Assembly (NCBI GenBank): GCA_008694505.1
Contig: VZDJ01000346.1
Span: 16,843,719 to 16,907,718 of the forward strand
DNA length: 64,000 nt
Origin: Cyanoderma ruficeps
Taxonomy: Eukaryota > Chordata > Aves > Passeriformes > Timaliidae
Direction of reading: 5' to 3'
The position numbers and the translations under genes were made by a program. The notes beneath the pieces were generated by a model, which did no database searches, was not told the DNA's origin, and saw nothing but the letters and a program-made list of their open reading frames with translations. Below, piece after piece: positions 1 through 14,229 of the stretch. Each line of letters starts with the position of its first letter. The stretch's first letter is position 1.

Positions 1-1483
1 TTTTTTAAAGAAATTTTAAACCAGCATGTTTTTAAAAACCATCTGGGAGTGTTACTGAACACGACTCATAAAGAGAGCTGATGAGAAATGGAGGACAGGC
101 CAGTACACAGAGGGAAAGAGGGAAGTGATATAAATCTCTTCCATTATCTAAACCTGTAGCCAGAGTAGTAGAGAGTTCCAGACTCCTGGTCTGCCTGTGG
201 TGAGCAAAAAGCTGGCACGAGCAGTGTGGACATTCGGCACAGTCTCACAGCCATTGTAGAGTGCCTCAGTCCAGTCAAGGTCACACTTGCTACAGCTGGT
301 TAAGTGGAACAAATCCCTACCACTAGACTGGAGAGCTTGAGATTCGGGATCAGGCAAATGGATTTATTATATCTTACTAAACAGAAATTTCAACAGAAGC
401 CCTGCTGCATTGCTTTCTGTAGCATTTTGCAGGGCTGTTTCACTTGAATTCTGAAACCATCTTAATTCTTGTGTTTCATTTCTTCTCCATGTAAACAGAT
501 TGGCAAGACTTAGCTGTCTAATGAGGTAGAATCCTTTCATCTTAAATCTCTGGAAGCTTCTACTGTCTGGAAAAAAGGCTTTTGTTAGAAATTGTTTAAT
601 TCTTAATCCATTTTTATCACTTCTTAATCAGAAAAAAAAAACATGAAAGAATTTAAAGACATTTACTTAAGCTCATTTTATATAAGTAAATGAGGCATTT
701 TCTTGTACACTCTGTTCACTAAAACTGAGAGTTTGAGGATTATTTAATAGCAAAATCAAGACAAACAATACCGCAATTCTGAATATACCTAGTGTCTATT
801 TCTGAATGTTGAGCTGAACATACTAGATCAACATTAGAATTTCAGCTTTTGAACTGAAGAGTTAGAGACTTCAAAATTTAACAATCACTCCAACCAAGCT
901 GAATGTCACATTAGTAAAGAAATGAAAAGCTTAAAATAAAGCCAGGCTGTATTTATCCATCTGCTTTAAAGCAACTTTTGCACATGTGTTAGCTAAGTGG
1001 ACAGTGCCTTCAGAATAACAATCTTTATGAATACTGGGTGTGTAACAGGAAGGATTTTTTTTTTTCGATGGAGAAAATAGAAAGATTTGCCCACCCTGAT
1101 GCTAAAAATACAGAATAATTATCATCTGAGGCAGGTGCACTTCTGACCTAAGCATACATGCACACCATGTATTTTCAGGTCCTCTTTGTTATAATAAACA
1201 GATGACTTTTTCCTCAAGTACAGACCTTAAAAGCAGATGCAAGTAGCTTTCTTGGGGAAGGAAAAACAGTCCCAGAGAGGCAGAGGAAAATGGAATCTGA
1301 TGTGTTTGGCACCTTGCTGTATTGTTGCTTCCCCAGCAGGATAGTGACTGTGAAACATGTGCTACAACCCCTCTGGAGATGGTGCCAGGTGACCTGGACC
1401 TTGGTGACGTAGACCTACACCATGTATGGCCTCTGCTGCTTCTGGCCAAAGTCCAACATAGCACAAAGATGCACTGTGGCATT

Positions 1484-1690
1484 CACAGAATCCCAGAATC
1501 CCAGGCTGCTTGGGGACAGAAAGAATCTCTGGAAGTCAACTGGTATACTCCCCCTCTTCAAACAGGGCCACCTAGAGCCAGTCATCCTGGAATGCATCCA
1601 GAAGTTTCAAATATTTCCAAGGATGGAGACTCCACAACCTCCCTGGGTAACCTCTTCCAGAGTTCACTCACCCTCACAGTAAAAAAAAAG
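1484..1690 (-). mobile_element. CR1 LINE 3'-end fragment
   Basis: It starts with CACAGAATCCCAGAATCCC and continues with degenerate CR1 3' sequence, including GGAGACTCCACAACCTCCC and a CACCCTCACAGTAAA end. The GAATC repeats at the left mean the element is inverted. It is diverged. Confidence 0.75.
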
Positions 1691-3565
1691 TTGTTTTGTT
1701 GGGTTTTTTTCATGCTCATAGTGGAACATGGATAAAAGCCCTGATGTTCATGAGGGATCTCCTAGTTTTCAGTTTGTGCCCATTGCCCATTGGGACACTG
1801 TCTGGTATTTTGCTATTGTGAAATCTTACAGTAAACTCAGCAATTAATGGAATTTGATTCCTGATTTTTGGCCCACTGTAGGTCAATAAGCAGCTTTTTC
1901 AATTTCCTAAGTGGATGCTAAACATTCAGAAAACCAGAAGTCATATAACAAATGAGTATGTGTAAAGTCAATGCATATTCAGCCTGCATATTTTTGGTGA
2001 AAGAAGGTGAAATTTGCTGCTTTCTTCCTTCTGCTAGGGTTCTGGTTCAGTTTGTCAGTGTGTTTCACTTCTACTTTCCTTCTTTCCTTCTCGGGGTACA
2101 GTTGTGCCTCTAAGCATGCAGGTCACCAACAGCCCCCTCTGGAACAGCTTTTTTTATGACCAAGCATGAGATTTTCCTTGTGAGAGCTATGACACAACAT
2201 CCTATTCCAAACTGCCCCTTTAATTATACTGACTCCTATTTTATCCTTGCTCCTTCATGATTGTCTACTCTTTTTGCAGCCCTAGTCTCCTGCTCTTCCC
2301 TCAGACCTCTTTTTCTTCTCAGCCATTTTGTAATAGAAGATTATGTAGCCATGGAACTGCTGTTCAGCATGGACAATTGGATGAACTGCCTGCAGAAGAC
2401 ACATTTCAGACTGCTTCTCCATGTCCATGAGGCCAGTAAGGCTTCAGACTGGAAACACAGTTTTCTTTCTTTCTGCCTCATTGAGGAGTACATGGCTGGG
2501 AGGAAAAAAGATGGGACAAGGTTTAGTGTACCTGGTCATAGACACCAGGGCAGAGCTGAAAGCCTGGACCCTAATCACAGTTGTGCCAGAATTGAAAGGT
2601 GGCTCAGATCCAGGATATGGGTCTGAGCTCAAATATCTTCAGTGTGTTAGCTCTTCTGAAATCGTTGATCACTGTATGATTCCTCATCATCTATTCCAGA
2701 GCCACAGGAATAAGGACAAGTTACACTCTGAAGTGTAAAGGCCTTTTTTGATTCAGGGTAGTGTGAATGCATATAGGCTACTAAAGCAGAAACATCAGCA
2801 GTTATGAAAAAATGAAAGGCCTTTCTTCCAGAAAGGGCTAAATAACTGATTTCCTTCATGCATGGTCTTTCCAGAATTATTCATTTATGTAGAATAGAAA
2901 ACAGCTACACTTCTGAGAAAGAAACAGTCTTACACAATGGCAAATAAAAGCCACTTTCACTGTTTGTTGAACATGAATTTTGTCTGAAATAAATGTAATG
3001 GGTAACCCAGGTTAAAAAAAAGCCATATAAGAATGTCTGTATTTGAACTGTTTTGAAGGTAATCAACACCCAATTTTTGCTCTCACTTGGTAAGAAAAGC
3101 TCCTTTAATACCTTCTGCCAACTCTCTTAAAAGTTTGGCTTCTCTTCTGAAGAGATGCAGGAGTGCAGGCAAAATCCTTCGTACTTTGCAACTTTGGACC
3201 CTATTTGTTTTGGATGTGATGGTAGTGGGTTTGATTCACTAATCTGACCTTTTTAAGAGGCTGTACAAGGGATCCCACAAAGAACAGCCTGCAAGGCAGA
3301 GAAAAACGGAGATGCACTAGGGACAGGGGACCTATACAAACCTAACATATGATAATGTAACAAAATTAAAAGAAATTTAGGGACTTTAAAAGAAAAATAG
3401 GATCTAAGCCAAGGGTAAATGAGTTCATTTAATTCCTCATAGTCCTCTAGGGCAGAAGATGTGAGCAACTGACAGAAGAGACTTGCTACAATCAGAAACC
3501 TAGGGATACCTTCAGTCCCCATTTTCTCTAGTCTTCATTGTAGGCAGTTTTAGGCCAGTACTTTT

Positions 3566-4079
3566 TGTTGGAACCCTGGAAGCTGAGAATTTTAGGCTTT
3601 CTGTGCTAACAGGCACTGACTCTCAAGCAAGTGCTACATTTGACCAGAGGCCATGGAACAGGCTTCCGAAATTGAGTGATAGCGCTGGGATTATGGGTGA
3701 GTAGGTTGAATAGAGGTGGGTGATATCACAGGGTGGAAAACAGATGTTAAGGTTTTAGTATATAGTAAATATATATAAAGCAAGATGGAGGATTTACGGT
3801 GTTGGCTAGGTTCTTCTTCTTTTACCTTCTTCTTCATGTGTTTTGGTGGTATATTGTAGTTGAGTGAAAAAAATCCGCATTGTGGACCACGGGTATTTGG
3901 TTATTGGGTTAAAAGTAAAAATAATATAGGTGTCATCTCGTTATTGGACAATTAGTGCTTAAAAGTCCTTGGAAAGAGTTAGAGATAGTTAGAGACATTT
4001 TTTACCTTGTTAGTTAGAACTCATAACTTGTTAGACTGTACTATAAATAAGAATTAATAAACATCAAGGTCCAAACACA
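3566..4079 (+). mobile_element. Probable solo LTR of an avian endogenous retrovirus
   Basis: The element starts TGTTGGAACCCTGGAAGC and ends AAGGTCCAAACACA, about 514 bp. It contains a TATA-like ATATATAAAGC near 3,771-3,781 and AATAAA near 4,056 close to its 3' end, the usual LTR order. The left part resembles LTRs I associate with songbird ERVL-type elements. No internal retroviral sequence or clear target-site duplication is seen, so it is an old solo LTR if the call is right. Confidence 0.55.
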
Positions 4080-7000
4080 AAAAACTGTATTTAGTCCTGG
4101 CCCAAACAGAAGAAAAGAAGATAAAAAACCTCACAAAATACTTTTTGCACAGAGCAACTAAGTAGTTCTGTCTATGTCACACAAATTCTGTGACAGTGCC
4201 TGCTAAAGGAAACCTGTTCTGCATCCATTTAAACTAAGAAAATATATCGACAATATATTCACACTGTGTAAGATAACACTTTTTTTTGGTCCCCCTGCCT
4301 TCTGAGCAAACAGATCTAATCATTTGTTGTATAACCATAAACATACACAATTTACACACAATTTAATAATTTCTGAAGGTTTAAATAATTTTCCCCCCTA
4401 ATTTTGCAGGTATATACAGCTTTTGTGTGAACAGAAACCATTCCACTTACTGCAGTCAAGTGGAGTTGACATCAATGTTATGTCAGCTCATCTCTTTTAT
4501 GCTTAGAAAATAAAAACAAGATTAGCAGAAGAATTGATTTTTTTTCTCTTTTGTTTTAATTTAAAATGCTTTAAGTTAAACATACTACATTTGCTTTTGT
4601 TTGATTTGGTGGGGGAGGAGACAGAATTAACTTCAAATTAACCAGTTTTTTTCAGAAGGAAAAGCTTAGTTTAACCCCTTGCTTTGAATTCAAGAGTGCT
4701 TTCAAATTTTCCTGTGTGAATGTTCTAAACTCTCTGACTTTTGCAGCTGGGGTTGCCTCAACCCCTGGTGGCAGAGGAAGGGGAAATTTCACATCAGATT
4801 AAATCCTTGAACCCCTCTGGCATCTGCCCACCCGTGGTTGCAGCAGAGTCTGTGAGTCAGGTGGCTCTGTGGCTGTGGGGAGGAGGAGAGTAGAGTGCCA
4901 GACAGATGCACTTAGTGACCATCAAAGCCAAAACTTCCTCTCTGGCCATGTTTGAACAAACCTTGGTGAACAAACCAAATCTTTCTGAGCATAAAAGCCA
5001 TTGGACTCAGCAGTGAAATGTGTTCACTGCAATTGACAGAGACAATATGAAATACTTTGCTTCTCCACTTGTAGCATATTGATATTTAATCAAGCATTTA
5101 AAAGGAAACCAGACTGTTGACTCAGGGTGAGCTGGTGAAGTGACCCATGGACTTAAGCTCAGATTACTTTTTTTCTCTGTTCTTGCCATCAACAAGCAGC
5201 AAGCAGGCACTAAACCTTTCCTTGAGCTTCCTGCTGCCTCTAGAAGCAAGTAAGGTAGAGTAACAGGAGTTCCCAGAGGCTGCTACTTAGTGGTAACTCT
5301 TGATATGTCCTCTAGCTGGAAATACATCTCCAGGAATTAGACAGTTCATTAATTATTCTTTCATATTATCTGGGGGCTCTTTTCTATTGGTGTAACTCTA
5401 GCAGCAAGAAGACAAGGCTGATCTGGGGTAGGCTGCAGAGCCTGTTCATTCACTTCTGCTGTCAGTAAATGAAAACAGCTATAAATCAAGATATACAGCT
5501 ATGCAACGTCAGTCCGAGCAAGACCAGAATCAGGCATCCACTGAAATTTCTGTTCACAGAGAAATTCACAAGAAAACAGGAACTGAAACAGGGTTTGCAG
5601 AAAATTTGCAGAGGTCAGACTGAAACCAGACACGTTAGCATAACCCAGAAAGTTTTTGGATAATCAGGTGTCTGTCTCTGTGGACTCAAAATTCCCCTCT
5701 GGCACAACCAGCAAATGTTTGCTTGGGAGGTAGAAGTGAAAAGCCAGTGGATCTGAAATCTGAGCTTCCACAAGAATTTCTCTGGTCGGTGCTCAGTGTT
5801 GCCTTCGGGGGATGAGAAGGCTGGGAGGCAGGATGTCGGCTGCTGCCGGCTGCTGGGCTGACTCCCAGTGCCTGTGGTTATCGCTCGGGTAGTCCCACAT
5901 GGTATAGCTGAGCTAAAACTAAATTGTATCCATTTCTTCTCAGCTCATCTTTCGGAACCAAAAGAGATTTTCTTACTCTGGATAAACACCAAAATAGTAT
6001 TTTTTCCTTATAATTATTTGTCTGAACACTGTAGCTGAAAATATTTCCTTTTGTAGGAATGACTATCTATGCTGGCAATAAATGCACTGGCAGTGGTGCA
6101 GACTGGCTCTATTTTACTTGCCTGTGGCAATTTACTTTTCAGTAGCTCTTTCCTTTAAAACATTTACAAATCCCACAGAAGTGAGTAAGCCTTGGACATG
6201 TGAAAAATTCCAGGCATAAACCTTAAATCATAATCCAAAAAGAAATATAAGAAGTAAGACATATCTTTTCATGCCTGACATAGGCCTGAAGATTGCCTTC
6301 TACTTTTGAGAATAAGCTGTGCACCCAAAAGCATGATAAATCACACATAAATAAAACCATACCATAATTCAGATGCCCTCCCACAAAGGGCAGCTCTAAA
6401 ATGTTCATTTAAAGAAGTGTTTGCTCACCTATTTCAGGTTTTACTCAGAGAATGGAATACTACAGGGTGTTCAGAGTCTAGTGGAGAGAAAGGAGAGGAA
6501 GAGTTTTTTCATGGCTTGGAATAAAAGCAGAGTTAGATGTCCTACAATTTAAAATTTAGCACGGAATTTGTATTCCCTAGGCACAACACAGTGAACCCGA
6601 ATAAAACAAAGTCCTACAGATCAGCTAAAGCCATGTATGACAAATGAGTCTAATCTCACTCTTCTTACAATATGACTTAATTCATAAGGAAACATAAAAC
6701 TGTCTTTTCTTCGTTCTTGCTTTCTCATTTGTATTGCTTTCTTCTTCCTGCCTGAATAATGCAATTGTCCTACTCTTCATATCAGAGCTCAGTATGCGCC
6801 ATCAATACCAGTGAGTCAGCATCCTTTCCCACAAGATTCAGTACCTGGGATTTTTCAGGGAAACACTGCCAGCTTGTTATGTCTCAATGGGAATTTTTTT
6901 TGGAAAACACCTTACACTTGGAACATTAAAAACAACCGTTGGGCATTATGTAGAAGAGGGCCAGGGATCCATTATCTTCCCGAAGGATACCTTACCAAGA

Positions 7001-10000
7001 AAGTAGTAAACTGCCCAGGAGGTGGGGAAATTACTCCAAGCCTCCCTCCAGTGCTGGCAAGCAGTTCCCTTCAGGCATCTCAGGATTGAACATTAACTTA
7101 CTCTAGAGAGAGTAAAAAATATCTCCAGGGCTGAATTTGAAACTCAGCGTTCTCCTTCAGAAAAAGAACAGAAATGGCTGTTAAAGAACTATAGGGCTTT
7201 TATTCTTATTATTGTAATGATTTTGATTTAATGTATCTCTGGATATATACAGCTCTGGAAATATGCATTTCTTTCTACAGGTAAACTTTCTGTGGGAATG
7301 GCATCTCTGGGGCATAAGAGCAAACCCAGGAAACTGCTGATTAAATACTTACTGTAATGAATGGGCTTGTAGGTATTTTAACCTTAAGCAAGGCTAACCG
7401 GGCAACAGGACTGATGGTGTTTTTGTGTGTGTCACAAGATTTATTGTTGCTTCAGCAAAACTGGAGCATATGTCTTATAATACCTGCACAGTGGGAGCAA
7501 TGATGATTCTTCACAGGGCTGTATTTTCCTAGCATAAGGGTTTTCCTAGTCATTACCCTACATATAATCCAAGGTTTTTGTTTGTCAGAGTCCTTTTACT
7601 CTGAATTCTGTGGGTGTTTGAGTTTGCCCTATACCCTTCAGCATTACACTGTGGGATGTTGCAATAACCACTCTCTTATCATCATGTGAGAGGGAGCAGG
7701 GGCATATCGGTGGGAATAGGTGCAATTTCTGTGCTTCCAAAGCAGCTTGTAAATATAGCGTGGCACAGAGCAATAGCACAGTGCTCTGCCATCCTGATCA
7801 CTGCTGATGAAGCCTTTGAAGTAACAAATCATTTTTTGTAGGGTTGGTTATTTAGAGTGCAGTGGCTCTGTGGTTAATTGCTGCTCCTTGCAGCCTCAGT
7901 ATGTACCTTGCAGATTTTCTGCATGGTGATGTGAGGATGACTGCTTGTATGAATGGGAGAGGGGTAAAATGCAATGTAAGAACAGATCCTTTCTCTTTGC
8001 CAGAGCAGGGGAAGGAATTGCATCAACAAACTGTGAGCGGCATGAAAGCACAAAGAGCTGTAATAGGGCTATTGTGTGATTAGAATGGTTTTAAGAGAGT
8101 GAGGAAGATGGGACATGAACAGTCATGTGTGTTTCAGCCCAATCCTGTTCCTTTCGAAATTAATTTCCTTGTGCATGTAGAAATATTCTACAATTAGTTT
8201 AACTGAAGAGAACACTAAATTAGCAATAGTTAACTCAGAGTTTGAATTGATAGAGCTGTACAAAGGGGTTTTGATACTTCCCTGGTTGTGGCTCCTGGAC
8301 ATCACTTTTTGTCTAAGCACACACATTTTTTTCTACACCTGTTTAATGCAAATGCAGTTCTTGCCTGCCCATTTTTCTATGACTGTTTAATAGGCACTCA
8401 GCCACTGGTGTAGCTACATTCCAAAATGGAGGCTGGAGGCTGGTGTATCCTGCACTGTCTTCAGGCTGTCAGAGCCCCTTCCCAGCAGTGGTGGGTAGGA
8501 TCCCCTGAGGCTGGGGAGGAAAAAGTTCACTCCTGTTGCCACCTCCCTTCTGTGTGTGCTGTTGGACAAGGAGAGGTGGACACCAGCAGCTCCAGGTGTG
8601 GCAGGAAAATGAAGCAATTATCTGCACCCAAAATTATTACTAGGGTGGTTTGCACTCCAAGGGAGAGCTGGGCTGTAAGGCCGTGTTTCATTCAGACAGT
8701 GATGGGGTGGGAAGGGAGGGACCCAATTTCAGCACACAGACCTTTGCAGGAACTTCCTTGGCGGGACTGAACTCCCTTGTGCTGTGTTTAAATTGTCAAG
8801 TCCATGGAGGGTACAGAGAGAGCCTGGGAGCATCAGTGGGTCGTCATTTCTACAGCTGGGCATTGAATGACTTTGATGCTGCCATTGTTGCCTGTCAGCA
8901 TCCTCTGTCAACACATCACCCAAATAATGCTATGGGGTCTTTGTCAGTAACTGCCAAAGAAATCTCTTTTTTTCTGAGTACTTGACTTTTGTGATTGTTT
9001 CAAGAGACAGTCTGGTTCTGAGGCACCAGGTGCAAAATTTTTCTGCATCATTCCTCTGTCTTCTTGAGGTTTCAACGCGTCAGTTTCTCAGACTTCTGAA
9101 AACACTTCTTAACAACAGTAACTACCGCTTCCTTGAATCCCTGTGTTGGGTCCCAACCAACGCGGCGTCAAACAAAGCTGCTTCTCTTTAGCTCCAGAGA
9201 CGGGAATAGCCCAGTCTCCCAACGGTTCCACCAGCCTGCCAGCTACTCTCAGTTTGTTTTGCTGCAATCCAAAAAACACACCCTACTTTGAGCATTGACA
9301 CATCTCCCAAGTGTGGACACCCTTCCCAAAAATGTGAGCCTATGTTAGTCTTCCCTAACTGCAGCCAGAAGAAAGAGGCTTCTGCAAAACCGCTGGTGTT
9401 TAAGCCCCCTAGTCTTTGATGTCTCAGTCTTACCCCTTCAAAGAATGCAAAGACCTGATCTATCTCTCACTGACACTGAATTTCCATTGTATTAAATGGG
9501 ATTAATCATCCTTTAGGATGTGTCGTTTTACTCATCTAAAGTGCCATAGGCAGTGTTGTAACACAGCCTAAATACCAAACCACTGATACTGTCAATTTTG
9601 TTTTGTCTGCTCACAAAGTTCTGTGTATCCAGAATGATATATATCCTACTTGCCAGAAAATCTATTTATTTATTTAAAAGAGAATGAAGACTTTCCTTCT
9701 TAGATAAAGAAATAAAGGAGAAAAATATTCTCCAGAAAGTTCTGTCTTCACCATTATTGAACCACACCCTGTCTTCTTCATCTAAGAAATATTGCCAAAG
9801 CCACAGTCTTTCATCATGTGGTTCCTTTTAAATAACCTCCTAGGTACTAAAGGTCAGGATGATTTAAAAAAAATAGCCTGGTAGTATGAAAGAACTTTTT
9901 TTAAATGCAAAAAGACAAACAGAGGAATCCTACGCAAACTTGCCATAAATACAAGGGATGAAGATGATGATGAGTGGAATAAACTACGTCCACATTGTGT

Positions 10001-13000
10001 TCATCTGCTTTACTTCATCTCAAGTTTTTCTCAGTTCAAAAGTCTAATATAAAAATAGAATTATTCAATTAATTGCAACTCTGCATTCATTCTTATAGTC
10101 ATTTACCATAGATTTGTCCTTGAACTCCACTGGGAATAGTCACACAATGACCACAACTTTAACTTTGTCTATTTTTTTGTCTCCTCTCTACTGAGCTTAT
10201 TGCCAATATTGCTTTTTCATCTAACTAAGGTAAAGGAAGAAAAATTCAAAACTTTTTTTAAAATTTATTTTTTCTCCAATTTCTCCATGTTATTTCATCA
10301 AAGAAGTATTTTGAAGGGTGAGCCTTTCCCATATTTGACATTTGAATAGTTTCCGATAGTCTGCAGAAATTGCTGGTACCTTTTTCAATAAATATTTGCT
10401 TCTTTCTGAGCTTTGGTTTTGAATTACTCTAAGGCTGAAAATTTGGGCACTTTGAAGGTGATTCACGAGCAAACCAGACACCTCTGCCTTGGATGTGGCA
10501 ATGCTGATCCATATCAGGACAGGCAGGGTGGGTGTCTGAGGGAGCTAAAGAGCTTGGTTGAGTTGCAATCCCCACCACAGCCTCTGGAAGCCCCGAGATA
10601 AGTTGTCTTCCTGGTGTAAGGTGTGTGAGCAGGAGTGTGTGCGTGGTGTTCAGTTTTGGTTTTGTGCACATCCCCAACCATCTCTTTGAAACATCACTAT
10701 TCAGTTCTCTAGACTTTTTAAAAGCTAATACCTGGCTTTATTTTTAAAACATTCAGTCTATAGCAGATTATACTATTGTTTTTTTACTTTGAGAGCATTC
10801 CTGGGCCATGGTCAGGGAGCAGGTCAGGGTCTATTGTGCTTGGTGATGTGCACAGCATAAAAAAATATTATTACGGAACGTAGTGTTTAGTTTCTTTATT
10901 AATTTCCCATATACGCCAAAGCATTTTCTGGGACTCGAGAGACTGCCTCAATGGGGGACAAGTGGATATAAAGAAACATCTAAAAAGCAGGGTTGTAAAA
11001 GATTTTGGAATCATAAGATTGTGCTTTAAACCCATGGTATTTTTGATAGCTCAGAGTTGTTTCCATGCTTCAAGAGCAGAGCTGGGCAGATGACAGCTAA
11101 AGGATCTACCTTAAAGCCCGTCTCATTGTGTCCCTCAAATATTCCCAAAACTGCTTTTCCTTCCTCTCAGTGAAGAGGAAGCTGACAGGACAGGACAATC
11201 CCTGCCCCTGGCTGGGGCAACAGAGGCAGCACAGTCCTCTTGCTTCCCAGTTCCTCTACTCCTTTCCACCCCAAGGCGAGGCCAGCCTCACCTCTGGCCA
11301 GAGAATGGCAAAACATTTTCTTCCTGAGTCTGGTCAGCAGCCAGGCTGGGAGGAAAGCAGGCACTGTTACCCTGGCAGGTCAGGGCACCCTGAGCACAAA
11401 ATCCCTCTTCAAGTCACCCCCAAGGCCCATCTCTGGTTGTTTGCCCCCAGCCCTCAAACCTCAAATTTTCCACCCCACAGCAGCATTTCCTCCAAGCCAG
11501 GGACACAGGGACTCCTCTCCTGCCTGCTGCCCATTGTGCATCTTCTTCCTCCTGCAACCTTCCTTATAAAACAAGCTACCACCCCCAAACCCACATTTTT
11601 TTCCAAGCATTCCTCCCACTTTCTGTTTGCCTCATCCTCTCCCTCATTATCCTGGATCTTGCTTTTGTTTGTCTTGGCTATTTTGGGCTGGAGGCTCTCT
11701 GGGGAAGGGAATACAGTTTAAATGTCGCCTGGTCAGGATGTGTTCAAGTCATTCCAGCAGAGTGAAGCTGAATTGATAAATGAGGCACAAACTAGCTGAG
11801 AAGTGTCTACCTGAGCATGGGCAACTGATTAACAAAATCAGCCTTAAGAGGTATAATTCATTAAGCACAGGTAACTTGGAGTTTAGGGGGGGAAAATCCC
11901 ATTTTGAAAGGCACAGGTTATAGTTCAATGCTAATTCCCAGGAAATCCAGTCCATACTCTACTGTAACAAAGCATAGCATGTTCACATGGTAGTTATAGC
12001 TTAAACTGTAGGCTCTGGCTCCAAGCATCTTCTTCACTATTGTCATTCCTGAAGGACTACAAACACTGCATTGTTTACAATGAGAGTTACATATAACTAC
12101 TTGAAAAATGGAAGTATTAATGTATAAATTAAAATGTACTAAGAAGTAACTGTGCTTTTTTCTAGAGTGCTCTATCTCTGTGGTAAATTTTTAAATTATA
12201 GTGCTACTTGATATTTTAACTAAACTATCAATTATAAAATTTTTGTATATGTAGAAAGGATTAAGATAACATTGTTTACAAGGTGTGTGCGATCTTCATT
12301 TTGTTGCCAGTAAGATCGTAATTCTCACTTCAACACCTAGAACACCCCAAACCTCCACACCTGTCAAAGTCACAGAAACATCTGGTATCTATTTTGTAAA
12401 TTTGAGAGTCTGTTGTTATAATCTTTTAATTACATGTAAAATCACTTTCTGTTGTAGAAGTATGTAAATTATCTCAAATGAATCAACACAAAACTAGGAA
12501 ATTTTTTTATGTTCAGTACCATTTCTCAGCTACACCAATAAATGAGGTGGTAATAGCACGTAAAATTTAAAAGGGAGTTTATTCCTTTTGATAAAAAGTG
12601 ATATGAGAATTCAGTGAAAAATGAATCCCAAGTATTTTAAATCAGTATGCCCCATTTGTATTCACTATATGGAGAGCAATTCTGATGAGCACCTATTGTA
12701 TCAACCAGGAATGTCTTATTCTTTGATTAAGATCCTCTCATCTGTAATAGAAGAATATTTGTCACAGAAGGCTAAATGCTTATGAATTTCCTTTCTTTAT
12801 ACAATGGAAAAGAATATGTTGAATATTCAAGCTCTGCTGACACAGTTTAAAGAAAAAAAACCCAAGAGTACAGTCTTTCTCTGAAGCTACCAAAGCTTTT
12901 GGCTTGCATTGTGAATGACCACTGGTCCTTAAAATTGAGCTCTCTGTTTTTATGGGGCTCAGGGCTTTGTATGTGCCTCATTCAGTAGCTGAGGGAAATG

Positions 13001-13858
13001 GTAAATGACTATTTTTTATGTGACCTCACTGTACTCCCTTCCTTGAAACACAGTGGCTATATGTGAGGCTTTCCAAGCCTGTCAGGCCCATGCATCATCT
13101 TTCCTCCGTGAAATTACAAGCTGTGGTTAGGGCAAAGGTTGTGAGCTCTCCAAGAATGTCACTGGGCCAAGAGTGGTGCTGGCCCAAATGTGTCTATGGA
13201 GCTGTAACCAGTTGTATCACAACCACCTGGGCCTTTTAGACTGGAACCATTAAGACTTTTTTAGCTTCTTCTATGCCTTTGCAGTGACCATGAAAATCTA
13301 GTGCTGATCAATATTTACTTGGTTCACATATTAACTATTAGACCAGACAGGGAGTAGCAGAGACCCAAGCCCAAGATAAAGTGCAAAATCCACATAGTCT
13401 GTCCTTGTGATTATTTCCTACTTTAGAGTCGAGTAAAACACCAGTCAAAAAGTAAACTGAAAAATTTAATTGCTTTATAAAATAAGATTATGAAATTCTA
13501 TATAAAAATCCAGCTTCTTAAATATGGTACATTCACTTCCTCACAGAATATTTAAATATTCAGGTCACTTGAGCTATATTTTCACTGTATTTGAATTAAA
13601 ATCATTGGATAAATTAAAACATCCTTACCAAAAGATACCACAACTTATACAAATAATACTAAGCAATAATACATTTTTTTAAATACAAAATGTAAAGAAA
13701 TTAATAACTCTTAGGGCATGCTACAAAATTTTGCCAGAAAAATATATGGAATCATTTTTGTTTAACTAGAAAATATACAGTGTGCTTTCCAATTCTCTTC
13801 CTAAAATTCAGTCTCATACAATTTCCATTTAACATAATAAATATGTACAACAAAAATG

Positions 13859-13864
13859 TTTATT
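13859..13864 (-). terminator. Middle AATAAA polyadenylation signal candidate
   Basis: AATAAA in transcript sense, about 365 bases after the stop codon of TNFRSF11B. Its use cannot be decided from sequence alone. Confidence 0.3.
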
Positions 13865-14029
13865 CCTTGAAGAATATAAATAGCAAATACTGGAGTCGAG
13901 CCTGGTCTGGCATTCCTTTCTCATCTAGCGACTACAGTGGGACATTTCAACTCTTCAACTGAATGTGCAAAAATGCAGGATCAGGCTCTTAGTGCTACCA
14001 TCGGGTTAATAGCTTTTACAAAAATTATT

Positions 14030-14035
14030 TTTATT
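14030..14035 (-). terminator. Proximal AATAAA polyadenylation signal candidate
   Basis: The plus strand reads TTTATT, so the transcript would read AATAAA about 195 bases after the stop. It could give a short 3' end. It lies in AT-rich sequence, where chance occurrence is easy. Confidence 0.3.
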
Positions 14036-14229
14036 AAAGAAAAAAAATAAACAACAACAAAAACCACATCAAAAAACACCTTCAAAACCACTGCAGAAGA
14101 CTTAGAACTATTCCAGTCAGGCAGTTCTATAAATAGTAAATCAAAATGTGGTGAAATAACGTTCCAGTTTAATTACTGCTGGCAGCAATTAGGGAAAAAT
14201 AGTCAGTGGAGAAAGAAACATATCTTGAG

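Larger units (their letters stand above)
1..13440. other. Non-coding DNA downstream of TNFRSF11B
   Basis: No gene is supported here. Open frames are short, overlap on both strands and show no family resemblance. Features seen are a CR1 fragment (1,484-1,690) and an LTR-like element (3,566-4,079). A CT-rich stretch near 11,150-11,720 gives a 197-codon frame without recognisable content. A small CpG cluster lies at about 9,155-9,225. The rest shows nothing I can name. Confidence 0.6.
13445..14229 (-). other. TNFRSF11B: Probable TNFRSF11B 3' untranslated region
   Basis: AT-rich sequence follows the stop codon on the minus strand. Possible polyadenylation signals on that strand are AATAAA at 14035-14030, AATAAA at 13864-13859 and ATTAAA at 13470-13465. 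Using the last would give a UTR of about 785 nt, near the length I remember for human. The end is inferred, and shorter forms are possible. Confidence 0.5.

Noticed and set aside
11128..11721. 197-codon plus-strand open frame
   Set aside because: CT-rich stretch with Pro/Ser-rich translation, overlapping frames, no domain, no splice support.
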